Shown here one piece after another: positions 13,001-24,700 of a stretch of 64,000 nucleotides of DNA (positions within the stretch are counted from its first letter, which is position 1; each line of letters begins with the position of its first letter). The notes beneath the pieces were generated by a model. It did no database searches and was not told the DNA's origin. It was given only the letters and a program-made list of their open reading frames with translations. The stretch spans positions 16,550,994 to 16,614,993 of the forward strand of contig NC_082693.1 of assembly GCF_949987515.2 (NCBI RefSeq). Direction: 5' to 3'. Source of the stretch: Delphinus delphis. Its lineage: Eukaryota; Chordata; Mammalia; Artiodactyla; Delphinidae. The position numbers and the translations under genes were made by a program.

Positions 13001-13829
13001 CCTCCTAGAGTAATGGAAATAAAAACAAAAATAAAGTGATGGGACTTAATTAAACTTAAAGCTTTTGCACAGCAAAGGAAACCATAAACAAGACAAAAAG
13101 ACAACCCTCAGAATGGGAGAAAATATTTGCAAAGGAAACAACAGACAAAGGATTAATCTCCAAAATATACAAACAGCTCGTGGAGCTCAATATCAGAAAA
13201 ACAAACAATCCAGCTTACAAATGGGTGGAAGACCTAAATAGACATTTCACCAAGGAAGACATACAGATGGCCAAGAGGCACATGAAAAGTTGCTCAACAT
13301 CACTAATTATTAGAGAAATGCAAAACAAAACTACAAGGAGGTATCACCTCACGCCGGTCAGAATGGCCATTATCAAAAAGCTAGAAACAGTAAATGCTGG
13401 AAAGGATGTGGTGAAAAGGGAATCCTCCTCCTCTGTTGGTGGGAACGTAAATTGACACAACCACTATGGAAAACAGTATGGAGGTTCCTTACAAAAGTAA
13501 AAATAGAACTACCATATGACCCAGCAATCCCACTACTGGGCATATACTCAGAGAAAACCATAATTCAAAAAGAGACATGTACCACAATGTTCATTGCAGC
13601 ACTATTTACAATAGCCAGGTCGTAGAAGCAACCTAGGTGTCCAACGGCAGATGAGTGGATAAAGAAGATGTGGCACATATATACAATGGAATATTACTCA
13701 GCCATAAAAGAAACGAAATTGAATTATTTGTAGTGAGGTGGATGGACCTAGAGTCTGTCATACAGAGTGAAGTAAGTCAGAAAGAGAAAAACAAATACCC
13801 TATGCTAACACATATATATGGAATCTTAA
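10018..13829 (+). pseudogene. L1-A ORF2 (endonuclease / reverse transcriptase), broken
   Basis: ORF2p nicks DNA and reverse-transcribes L1 RNA at the target. The apurinic-type endonuclease is visible first: 'VNGLN', 'LQETH' and, after a frameshift, the 'SDHNA' histidine motif near 10700. The reverse transcriptase follows, with 'SPGPDGF' (about 11398-11421), the 'GFIPG' block (about 11700) and the catalytic motif near 12100. A cysteine-containing C-terminal segment lies near 13390-13460. Multiple stops (for example 10280, 11451) and frameshifts disable it. The catalytic box reads FAND where FADD is expected, an extra inactivating change. The usual terminal '...HIYGI' is present at about 13810-13825. 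Confidence 0.87.
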
Positions 13830-14197
13830 AAAAAAAAAAAAAAAGGGTACTGATGAACCTAGTTTCAGGGTAGGAATAAAGAGGTAGACATAAAGAATGG
13901 ACTTGAGGACTTGGGGTGGGAGGGGTTAGCTGGGGGGAAGTGAGAGTAGCATTGACATATATATGCTACCGAATGTAAAATAGTTGGCTGGTGGGAAGAA
14001 GCAGTATAGCACAGGGAGATCAGCTCGGTGCTTGCGATGACCTGGAGGGGTTGGATAGGGAGGATGGGGGGGGGGAGCTCAAGAGGGAGGGGATATGAGG
14101 ACACGTGTATGCATATGGCTGATTTCGCTTTATTGTGCAACAGAAACTTACACCGTAATGTGAAGCTATTATACTCGAATAAAGATCTATTTTTTTA

Positions 14198-14213
14198 AAA
14201 ATCCACTTGTTTA
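14198..14213 (+). repeat. 3' target-site duplication of L1-A
   Basis: Near copy of the 7993-8008 sequence directly after the L1-A tail; the older antisense L1 resumes immediately afterwards. Confidence 0.85.
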
Positions 14214-14655
14214 TATAAGTGTGGGTCTATTTCTGGAAGGTCTATTCCACTCCATTCATGTATTTGTCTTTCTTGATATCAATGCCACCCTTTCTTTGAT
14301 TACCATAGCTTTATAGTAAGAGTGAAATCGGGTAGTGTAAGTTCTTCAGTTTTGTTCTTTTTAAAATTGCTTTTGCTGTTTAAACTCCTTTATATTTCCA
14401 TGTGAGTTTTATAATGTTTGTCAAATCCTAGCAAAAAATAAAAGCAAAGGAAAATCCTTTTGAGATTTTGACATGCTTGCATGGAATTATAGAGCAATAT
14501 GAGAAGAACTGACATCAGTAATGTTGAGCCTCCTGACTGATGAACTAAGTATACTAGAGCTTCTTTACATTCACTCAGCAATATTTTTTTAGTTTTCAGA
14601 GTCCAGGCATTTATTCCTATGTATTCTTTATCTGTGCCAAATACCATTAAAGAAA

Positions 14656-17492
14656 ATAAGGTCATGGCACCAATATAAAAACCTTAAACATTTTTTCATA
14701 TTTCTCTGCAAGTATGTTCTATTTGGTTGAAATGTATTGGTTGTCTTTGTGGAGGTATATCTCTGGTTTTAAAAATATGTCTGTCAATATGTCCTTTTCC
14801 AAATAGAGTAACCATTTTCTTATCCTTGATTTCTACAGCATTTTACACCATCCATTTCTTATGCAAATCTCAACACAAAAAATATATATTTCTAATTTAT
14901 CTTTCTATCACATATATGATAAAGTTAAGTTAAAGGACCTGGCAGTTAAATGGTTTAACAATGTTCCAGGTTCATCAACAAGGGAAAGTGCACAAAGAAG
15001 TATGATACTTATCTCTTTGATTTACAGAATCCCTGATTATTCTCCAGTAAATTAGCTTTGAATTTTTTCCATTTTTTAAGTACCATGAAATAAGGGTTTA
15101 ATCAATTTTCTATGTACATACAGTCATTATTTTAGAAAATACAACAAGATTTCTAAATATTGTATCAGTATTGAGTTTAAAGCATAATTGCGAAAGGCAT
15201 GGGAGGTAGACATTAATGTCTCTGTAGTCCAAAGCACTTTAGATCAGTGTGTTCTATTTGTATTCCGTCACTGCAATAAGTGAAACTCATTTCTGTTTCT
15301 GTTTTTCAGTTCAAGCAGCATAAAGTAAAATTTTTTTCTCACTGATTCTCAGAGGTTAATACAGAAAAAGCCTATGATAATCACCATGTTACTTATCAAA
15401 GGGCAAAGCTCAAGTTTACAGCCCTGTGGACTAATAGGTGGTTTTGAAGGGATTGATATAAGTGGTATAATCACCCTTCTAATTATTCTATTGCAAAGTT
15501 AGTTTTTTCCAAAGAAATAAGGTAAGTGGAAATGGATACTATCTAGTGGCTAATTGTGTAGTTTAAACTAATTAAATGGAATACATTTCAACAAATATTT
15601 GTATATTTATCTCCTTCAGAAATACAGTTTTTGTAATTAAACAGAGTTGAATATTTCAATATGCCTGGAGTTTCAAATATTATGCCATTATACATTTGAA
15701 AAGGATTAAATTCTTCTCACCAGAAATGCTATTTTATGAATTTCTATTTTATAAAGTTGAAGGTAAATATCATTTTAGGTTGTAGCATCTTCTGATGATT
15801 TTTAAGGTAATGTCGATTTCATCTTTAAGGCAGAAAACAACTGTCACTGAGTTGACTAAGCTTTTTGTTGTCAAAAGTTATTACTATTTTTACACCACCC
15901 TGGTATGCCAGTAAATGTTTCTCAGTTCGTTATCATGCCCAGACCTTTATAATATAGCTTAATACAGGATGAAAATATTTGTCCACTTTTGGTTTGGATG
16001 TTTGTGAACATGGATGATTGTGGGGAATCAAATGTAGTTGTTAAAAAGGGTTTTCACTGATGAATAACAAAATTCCTCAGAGGTATGGGTACATGTATTT
16101 TTAATAGGTACATTTACCTGATTACCATCATCCATTTGTAGTTTGCTCCAATTGGTCCACATTAACGGGCTTAAAAAAAATAGTTATTAAGCCAAGACCT
16201 CTCAGACTTTCTGAGCAAGACTGATTTCTGTTTAAATATAAATTAAAATTTATAAAGTATTTGAAAAATACTAAATTACGTTTTCAGCATTCAGCTTATT
16301 TTGGAGCTAAGGACTGGCTAACTTGGATGGTTTGTTAGGTTGCTTTTTACTAAGTTAGAAGTAAGTGTTTTAAATATATGGCAGAAAACCTACCTCTAAA
16401 GGACCTAAATGACCTATTATAAAAGAAGCTTATTTTTAATAATTAGACACTGTATTTGTTTACATGTATACTTCAGAGTCCCTCTGAAAAAATCAGTCCC
16501 CACATTTTTGCTTTCCTAAAAACAGTGATGGAGTTGTTCTAACTAGCTTTACTTGAGTTTCTTTCTAAGTTGCTTTTAGGGAAAATGACTTGAATCACTG
16601 TGTTGTTCAAGTTGATAGTATATGATGATTTAACCCTCAGAACTCTAGTGCTGTGTACTTTGGCATCACTCCAAGTGACCATGAGATACACATAGGGCAT
16701 ACTTTGTCTTTGCTGAAATTGTGAAAACATTGCAATTTCAGATTATGTGCTACCTGCTCCAAAATAATAAACTGCCCTATCTATTGCTTTCACTCATGAG
16801 TCTATAAAATAGAGTTCCCCATGGTTCCTTTAAAACGAAATCGGGAATGTGTTCTTTCAGTGGATATTCATTTCAGTGGGTATTCATATTAACGTGTGGA
16901 TTTGGGTGCTGTTGTTACATTCATTTTAGAAGTAGATTTTCACAGGAAACTAACAACATTTCAAAATTTAGCTCTAGTTTCTCGTAGATAATTCTTCCTG
17001 CCTCTACTTTTTCTTTGAGCAGGTAAAACTGAACACACAATTACTTACTTATACTCAAAGTTGCTAACCGGAGATTCAAGCCAAGAGCTTCCAGAGTAAA
17101 GCAGTCTCTTTTGTTAGCATTTGAAGCCAAACTACATGAAAAGTTAATTTTAAGATTAACTATGTTTAGAAGCACCTTTAAAAGAAATCTTACAGCTACA
17201 TTTCCAATGATCAGGCTTAAATCAAAGGACTTGCTTTGCTGGAGGAACCCTGAGAGATAAGAACGCATAAAACCTCAGCGGTAAATCAGTTTAACGTAAA
17301 TAAGGTTTCAAAATGTTTAAATTCAGTTTAACTGATTTTTTTCAGTCTACAGAATACCAAATAGTCAGCTTAACAAATGATTTCATGTTTTTCTCCAGCG
17401 TTTCAGGGGCAAGAAAACCAGGGAATGAGAAACATTACTTCTGAGATTTAAAAAATTGAAGTGAATGTATATTAAAATTTGAACAAAAGAAG
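14656..17492. other. Repeat-poor AT-rich intergenic DNA
   Basis: About 2.8 kb in which I recognise no L1, SINE, LTR or DNA transposon. Short open frames show no domain. Such repeat-free stretches next to repeat-dense DNA can hold conserved non-coding elements, but nothing in the bases alone proves this. Confidence 0.45.
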
Positions 17493-17609
17493 AGATAAGT
17501 ATTTCTTTTTTCTTTTTTGGTTTTAAGAGTTTATTTAAGCAAAAATTGATTCAAACCAGGAAGCACCAAACCAGAAGTGATTAGAAGAGCTAGTAAGATA
17601 AGTATTTCT
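17493..17609 (-). pseudogene. Short 3'-end retrocopy with perfect TSD
   Basis: A 14-bp direct repeat 'agataagtatttct' occurs at 17493-17506 and 17596-17609. The 89 bases between start with a T-rich run and, on the minus strand, end as 'aaataaactcttaaaa' followed by A-rich sequence, which is a poly(A) signal followed by a poly(A) tail. This is the mark of a severely 5'-truncated processed transcript inserted by L1 machinery. The source mRNA is not recognised; too little remains to tell coding from 3' UTR. Confidence 0.7.
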
Positions 17610-17764
17610 AATTTTCTATTTTGAATTATTTATGCATACTCAAGAATATCTTTAATAGCAATAATATGTGATATACTTTAGATGTTACATTTTAACATTA
17701 ATGTATCCTAAGATCATTTTGGTATACATAGATATTTGGGCACGTGTGGTATGTATGTGTATAT

Positions 17765-17794
<30 letters not shown>
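17765..17794. repeat. (TG)n-(TA)n microsatellite
   Basis: A TG run followed directly by a TA run; compound dinucleotide repeat. Confidence 0.9.
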
Positions 17795-17798
<4 letters not shown>

Positions 17799-17883
17799 AA
17801 CATAAACGTAACATGTCTCTTGACTGATCATTTTTAAAATCAAGTCAGAAAACTTAATTTTCTAAAAATTTAATTAAATTTGT

Positions 17884-20150
17884 TTTTCTATTTTTATTGA
17901 GGTGTAGTTGACATACAGTACTATATAGTTTCAAGTTTCAACATAGTGATTTTACATTTATCTACATTTCTAATTAATCATCATGATCATTCTAGTAACC
18001 ATTTGTCACCATACGAAGTTATTACAATATTATTGACTGTATTTCCTATGCTATACATTACATACCTATGACATTTATTTATTTATTTTTATTAGTTTCG
18101 AAAAAGTATTTATCATAGTGCTCAATTTTTACAAAGTGGGATCCATTCATATCTGTTCTTTATCTAACATTCTGACTTATTTTTAAACTGAAAGTTTATA
18201 CCTCTTAATCCCTTTCACCTATTTTGCCCATGCCCCCACCCCTCTCCCTTCTGTCAACCACCTGTTTGCTCTCTGTATCTATGAGTCTCTTTCTGCTTTG
18301 TTTTATTTGTTCATTAATTTTGTTTTTTAGATTCCTCATATAAGTGAAATCGTACGGTATTTGTCATTCTCTGTCTGACTTTTCACTTAGTATAATACTC
18401 TCTAGGTTCATCCATGTTGTCATAAATGGCAAGGTTTTATTCTTTTTTATGGCTGAGTAATATTCCATTCTACATCTTTATCAATTCCTCTGTCAATACA
18501 CACTTAGGCTGCTTTCATGTCTTGGCTATTGTAAATAATGCTGCATGATCACTGGGGTGCGTATATCTTTTTGAATTAGTGTTTTGGGGTTCTCTATTGG
18601 AATAAATACCTAGAAGTGGAATTGCTGGATCATATTGGTAGCTCTGTTTTTAATTTTTTAAGGAATCTCCATACTGTTATCCATAGTGGTTGCACCAATT
18701 TACATTCCCACCAACAGTGTACAAGGGGTCCCTTTTCTCCACATCCTTACCAATATTTGTTTTTCTTTGTCTTTTTGATAATAGCTAACCCCCAGGTGTG
18801 AGGTGATATCTCACTGGGTTTTGATTTGCATTTCCTGATGATTAGTGATGTTGAGCATCTTTTCATGGGCCTGTTGGGCATCTGTATGTCTTCCTTGGAT
18901 TCCTCTCTGATTCCCAGACCTGAATTTTGTTTTGTTTGTTTTCTTCCCCAAGTTAGGGAAGTTTTCTGTTTTTTGTTTTGTTTTTTTTCTCCCCAAGTAA
19001 ATCTCTACCCCTTTCTCTCTCTCTCTTCTTCTCCTTCTGGAACCCCTATAATTTGAATGTTACTATACTTGATGCTGTCTTTGAGATCCTTTAAACTATT
19101 CTCATTTTATAAAATTCTTTTTTCTTTTTGCTATTTCTATTGGGTGATTTCTACTACCCTGTCTTTCAGACTGTTGATTCATTCTTCTGCATCCTCTAGT
19201 CTGCTGTTGATTCCCTCTAGTGTATTTTTCATTTCAATTATTGTATTCTTCAGTTCTAATTGGTTCATTTTTAAATTTTCTGTCTCTTTGTTGAAGTTCT
19301 CACTGAGTTCATCCATTCTTCCCCCAAGTTTGCTTAGTATCCTTATCACTCTTACTTTGAGCTCTTTATCTGGTCAATTCTTATCTCCGTTTCATTTCAT
19401 TTCATTCTCTTTCTGAGATTTTGTCTTGTTTATTTGTTTGGAAGGTATTCCTTTGTTTCCTTATTTTGCCTAATTCTCTGTGTTTCTGTCTGTGTATTAG
19501 CTATATCAGCTACATCTTCCACACTTAAAAGGGTGTCCTTATGTAGAATATGTCCTGTGGGTCCCAGTGGCACAATCCCCCCGGCACCAGAACCAGGTGC
19601 TCCAGGGGTATCCCCTCTGTGGTCTGCATGTGCCATTCTATTGTGGGTGGGCCATGATTGCTGCAGGCATGCTGATATGTGGGGCCAGCCCCTTGGAGTG
19701 GGAGCTGCTTTGAAGGGGCACTTGTGCTAGCTGGGGCTGCCCACCAGGTGGGGCAGAGCAGGAGTTACTTTGGAGGGGCTGACCAGGACAGGTGGGAAGA
19801 CGCTGCAGTGGGGCACAGAGTGTTAGGTAGGTTGATGGAGAGCAACAGAAATTGCACCTGCCAACACTCGGCCAACTATGTGGAAGGAGAGTTTAAAAAA
19901 AAAAAGGCAGCTGTCAGCACTCTCATCCCCAGAGAAAGTTCTACCAGATCCCAGCCCCTCCAGCATATGCCCTAAAATTAGTCAGTGAATTTCTTTCTCA
20001 TATGACCCAGGCACTTTTGAAGCTGCTGCCTCTGCACTGGTATTCCAAGCAAGTGAGTTTGTTCAGGAGCCCTTCAAGAGCAGAGTCTTGGTTTCCCACA
20101 GCCCTCTGGTTCTTTTATATGTTTGTATTTGTTTCTCATTAAGAATCAAG
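17884..20150 (-). mobile_element. Old L1 (minus) with internal deletion
   Basis: From 17884 to about 18900 the plus strand is the reverse complement of an L1 3' UTR and ORF2 C-terminal region. At about 18900-18930 it jumps to ORF1: minus-strand translation near 18930-18990 gives the ORF1 'ENFPNLG' block and 19040-19400 gives the coiled coil. The rest to about 20150 is GC-richer 5' UTR-like sequence. Nearly all of ORF2 and the end of ORF1 are therefore missing. The copy is old, with many stops. The outer end near 20150 is approximate. Confidence 0.75.
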
Positions 20151-20169
20151 TCAACTACTGGGGGAAGAA

Positions 20170-20173
<4 letters not shown>

Positions 20174-20224
<51 letters not shown>
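20174..20224. repeat. (AT)n microsatellite
   Basis: About 25 uninterrupted AT units; likely length-polymorphic. Confidence 0.97.
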
Positions 20225-20229
<5 letters not shown>

Positions 20230-20313
20230 AAAATTAATTCATTTATTTAAATTCATTTTTTGTTAGCAAATAGAATAGGAGTGTAAACTTCTTGGATTTT
20301 ATTCCCCAGGAGT

Positions 20314-20674
20314 TATCAATGGGTTTTTTTTTTCTTTTTTGGCTGCATTGGGTCTTTGTTGCTGCATGTGGGCTTTCTCTAGTTGTGGCGAGCAGGGCCA
20401 CTCTTGGTTGAGGTGAGTGGGCTTCTCATTGCAGTGGCTTCTCTTGTTGCAGAGCACAGGCTCTAGGCTCATGGGCTTCAGTAATTGTGGCACACAGGCT
20501 CAGTAGTTGTAGCTAGTGGGCTAAGAGCACAGGCTTAGTAGTTGTGGTACACGGGCTTTGTTGTTCTGTTCATGTGGGATCTTCCCGGACCAGGGCTTGA
20601 ACCTGTGTCCCCTGCATTGGCAGGTAGATTCTTAACCACTGCGCCACCAGGGAAGCCCCTATCAATGGGTTTTT
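20314..20674 (-). mobile_element. CHR-type SINE, older long form (minus)
   Basis: A tRNA-derived SINE of the cetacean-hippo-ruminant group, in reverse orientation: T-run at 20324-20340, body with several 'agtagttgtgg' or similar units, and the tRNA-like head ending 'cgccaccagggaagccc' at about 20657. The target-site duplication 'tatcaatgggttttt' is perfect (20314-20328 and 20660-20674). The longer, more diverged body points to an older subfamily than the 200-base copies elsewhere. L1-B inserted 26 bases downstream. Confidence 0.92.
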
Positions 20675-20687
20675 AAGCCAGCTAAAG

Positions 20688-20700
20688 AAAGGCAATTCTT
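20688..20700 (+). repeat. 5' target-site duplication of L1-B
   Basis: 'aaaggcaattctt' here matches 'aaaggcaattcct' at 25884-25896 after the L1-B tail, with one difference. Confidence 0.85.
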
Positions 20701-20758
20701 GAGGGGAGGAGTCAAGATGATGGTGTGGGACACAATCCCACTCATTAAAAAAAAAAAA

Positions 20759-21660
20759 ATGAGATGGCAAAAAAATATGTCACAGATGAAGGAGCAAGGT
20801 AAAAACCTACAAGAACAAATAAATGAAGAGGAAATAGGCAATCTACCTGAAAAAGAATTCAGCGTAATGATAGTAAAGATGATCCAGAATCTTGGAAATA
20901 GAATGGAAGCATGGATTGAGAAAATACAAGAAATGTTTAACAAAGATCTAGAAGAACTAGAAAACAAATAAACAGAGATGAACAACACAATAAATGAAAT
21001 GAAAAATACACTAGAAAGAATCAGTAACAGTATAACAGAGGCAGAAGAATGAATAAGTGAGCTGGAAGACAAAATGGTGGAAATAACTGCCGAGAAGCAG
21101 AATAAACAAAAAAGAATGAAAAGAATTGAAGACAATCTCAGAGACCTCTGGGACAAAACTAAGCACACCAACATTCGAATTATAGGGGTCCCAGAAGAAG
21201 AAGAGAAAAAGAAAGGGCCTGAGAAAATATTTGAAGAGATTATAGTCGAAAACTTCCCTAACATGGGAAAGGAAATAGTCACCCACGTCCAGGAAGCACA
21301 GAGAGTCCCATACAGGATAAACCTGAGGAAAAACACACCAAAACACATATTAATCAAACTAACAAAAATTAAATTCAGAGAGAAAATATTAAAAGCAGCA
21401 AGGAAAAAACAAAAAATAACATACAGAGGAATCCCCATGAGGTTATCAACTGACTTTTCACTCTTCAGGCCAGAAGGGAGTGGCAGGATATACTTAGAGT
21501 GATGAAAGAGCAAAGCCTACAACCAAGAATACTCTACCCAGCAAGGATCACATTCAGATTCGATGGAGAAGTCAAAAGCTTTATAGACAAACAGAAGCTA
21601 AGAGAATTCAGCACAACCAAACCAGCTTTATAACAAATGCTAAAGAAACTTCTCTGGTGG
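20759..21660 (+). pseudogene. L1-B ORF1, broken
   Basis: Same protein as in L1-A: coiled coil (about 20900-21120), RRM-like domain entered at 'GVPEEEEKKKGPEKIFEE' (about 21185-21240), then the basic C-terminal domain to about 21500 and beyond. Stops at about 20969 and 21050 split the coiled coil, and a frameshift near 21440-21500 disturbs the C-terminus. The open piece 21074-21502 (142 codons) keeps most of the RNA-binding part. Confidence 0.85.
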
Positions 21661-21717
21661 GAAACACAAGAGAAGAAAAAGACCCACAAAAACAAATCCA
21701 AAACAATTAAGAAAATC

Positions 21718-24700
21718 GTAATAGGAACATCCATATCGATAATAACTGTGAATGTAAATGGATTAAATGTCCAAACCAAAAGACACAGACTGGCTGAATG
21801 GATACAAAAACAAGGCCCATATATATGCTGTTTACAAGAGACCCACTTCAGACCTAGGGACACATACAGACTGAAAGTGAGGGGATGGAAAAAGATATTC
21901 CATGCAAATGGAAATCAAAAGAAAGCTGGAGTAGCAATACTCATATCAGATAAAATAGACTTTAAAATAAAGACTGTTACAAGAGAAAAGGAGGGGCACT
22001 ACATAATGATCAAAGGATCAATCCAAAAAGAGGATATAACAATTATAAAAATTTATGCACCTAACATAGGAGCACCCATTGGGCAAATGATAACAATCAT
22101 GAAAGGAGAAATCGACAGTAACACAATCATAGTAGGGGACTTTAACACACCACTTACACCAATGGACAGATCATCCAAACAGAAAATAAATAAGGAAACA
22201 CAAACTTTAAATGACACAATAGGCCAGATAGATCTAATTGATATTTATAGAACATTACACCCCAAAGTGGCAGAATACACTGTCTTATCAAGTGCACGTG
22301 GAATATTCTCCAGGGTAGATCACATCTTGGGTCACAAATCAAGCCTTAGAATATTTAAGAAAATTGAAATCATATCAAGCATCTTTTCTGACCACAATGC
22401 TATGAGACTGGAAATCAATTACAGGAAAAAAACTGTAAAAAACACAAATACATGGAGGCTAAACCATACACTACTAAATAACCAAGAGATCACTGATGAA
22501 ATCAAGAAATGAAAAAATACATAGAGAAAAATGACAACGAAAACACAAGGGCCCAAAACCTATTGGATGCAGGAAAAGCAGTTTAAGAGGGAAATTTATA
22601 GCAATTCAGTCTCACCTCAAGAAACAAGAAAAGTCTCAAATAAACAATCTAACCCTACACTTGAAACAACTAGAGAAAGAAGAACAAAGAAAACCCAAAG
22701 TCAGTAGAAGGAAAGAAATCATAAGGATCAGAGCAGAAGTAAATGAGGTAGAAACAAAGAACACAAGAGCAAAGATCAATAAAACTAAAAGCTGGTTCTT
22801 TGAGAAAATGAAAAAATTGATAAACCCTTAACCAGACTCATCAAGAAAAAAAGCGAGAGGATGATAATCAATAAAATAAATGAAAAGGAGAAATTACAAT
22901 TGACATTGCAGGAATACAAAGGATTATAAGAGACTACTACGAACAACTATATGCCAATAAAATGGACAACCACGAGAAATGGACAAATTCTTGGAAAGGT
23001 GCAATTTTCCAAGACTGAACCAGGAAGAATTAGAGAATTAGAAGGAAGAATTAGAAAATACAAACAGATGTATCACAAGTAATGAAATTGAAACCGTAAT
23101 TAAAAATCTTCCAACAAACAAAAGTCCAGGACCAGATGGCTTCACAGGTGAATTCTATCAAACATTTAGAGAATAACTAACACTGATCCTTCTCAAACTC
23201 TTCCAGAACATTGCAGAGGGAGAAACACTCCCAAATTCATTCTATGAAGCCACCATCACCCTGATACCAAAACCAGAAAAAGATATCACAGAAAAAGAAA
23301 ATTATAGACCAATATCACTGATGAACATAGATGCAAAAATCCTGAACAAAATACTAGCAAACAGAATCCAACAGCACATTAAAAGGATCACACACCATGA
23401 TCAAGTGGGCTTTATCCCAGGGATGCAAGGATTCTTCAATATACGCAAATCAATCAGTGTGATACACCACATTAACAAACTAAGGAATAAAAACCATATG
23501 ATCATCTCAATACATGCAGAAAAAGCTTTTGACAAAATTTGACACCATTTATGATAAAAACTCTCCAGAAAATGGGCATAGAGGGAACCTACCTCAACAT
23601 AATATAGGCCATATATGACAAATGCATAGCAAGCATCACGCTCAATGGTGAAAAACTGAAAGCATTTCCACTAAGATCAGGAACAAGTCAAGGATGTCCA
23701 CTCTCACCACTCTTATTCAACATAGTTTTGGAAGTCCTAGCCACAGCAATCAGAGAAGAAAAAGAAATAAAAGGAATACAGTTTGGAAAAGAAGAAGTAA
23801 AACTGTCACTGTATGCCGATAACATGATACTATATATAGAAGATCCTAAAGATGCCTCCAGAAAACTACTAGAACTAATCAATGAATTGGTAAGGTTGCA
23901 GGATACAAAATTAATGCACAGAAATCTCTGGCATTCCTATACACCAACAATGAAAAATCAGAAAGAGAAATTAAGGAAACAGTCCCATTTACCACTGCAA
24001 CAAAGAGAATAACATACCTCAGAATAAACCTGCCTAAGGAGGAGAAAGACTTGTACTCAGAAAACTATAAAACACTGATCAATAGAAATCAAAGATGACA
24101 TAAACAGATGGAGAAATATCCCATGTTCTTGGATTGGAAGAATCAATATTGTGAAAATGACTGTTCTATCGAAAGCAATCTACAAATTGCAATCCCTATC
24201 AAACTACCAATGGCATTCTTCACAGAATTAGAACAAAAAATCTTACAATTCATATGGACACAGAAAAGACCCCAAATAGCCAAAGCTATCTTGAGAAAGA
24301 AAAACGTGGTTGGAGGAATCAGGCTCCTGACTTCAAACTATACAACAAAGCTACAGTAATCAAGACAGTATGATACTGGCACAAAAACAGAAATATAGAT
24401 CAGTGGTACAGGATAGAATGCCCAGAGATAAACCCAGCCACATATGGGCACCTAATTTATGACAAAAGAGGCAAGAACATACAATGTAGAAAAGACAGCC
24501 TCTCCAGTAAGTGGTGCTGGGAAAACTGGACAGTTACATGTAAAAGAATGAAATTAAAACACTGTACACAAAAATAAACTCCCAATGGATTAAAGACTTA
24601 AATGTAAGCCCAGACACTATAAAACTTTTAGAAGAAAATATAGGAAAAACACTTTTTGATATAAACCACAGCAAGGTCTTTTTTGACACACCTTCTAGAG

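Larger units (their letters stand above)
8009..14196 (+). mobile_element. Full-length L1 retrotransposon (L1-A)
   Basis: A 6.2 kb plus-strand L1 with 5' UTR (8009-9064), ORF1 region (9065-9961), ORF2 region (about 10018-13829), a 3' UTR with the internal A-run after the ORF2 end, and a weak A-rich tail near 14180-14196. It is flanked by a 15-16 bp target-site duplication and sits inside an older antisense L1. Both ORFs are broken by several stops and frameshifts, so the copy is dead, but the full length and recognisable promoter-type start imply a reasonably recent cetacean-lineage event. Shares most of its length with L1-B at 20701-25883. Confidence 0.93.
6345..14655 (-). mobile_element. Old L1 (minus), split by two later insertions
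   Basis: An old L1 whose 3' UTR begins near 6345 on the plus-strand axis. Its ORF2 3' half runs through 6640-7077, 7597-8008 and 14214-14655. Recognisable L1 blocks include the region of the ORF2 C-terminus (about 6700-7060) and reverse-transcriptase-side sequence past 14214. It is interrupted by an MLT1-type LTR (7078-7596) and by full-length L1-A (8009-14196). Joining the outer pieces restores a continuous L1 order, so both insertions are younger. Many substitutions and indels make it non-coding. The outer limit near 14655 is approximate. Confidence 0.8.

Noticed and set aside
20662..21513. 283-codon minus-strand open frame
   Set aside because: Antisense of L1-B ORF1; its Phe/Ser/Leu-rich composition is the reverse of a Lys/Glu/Asn-rich coding strand.
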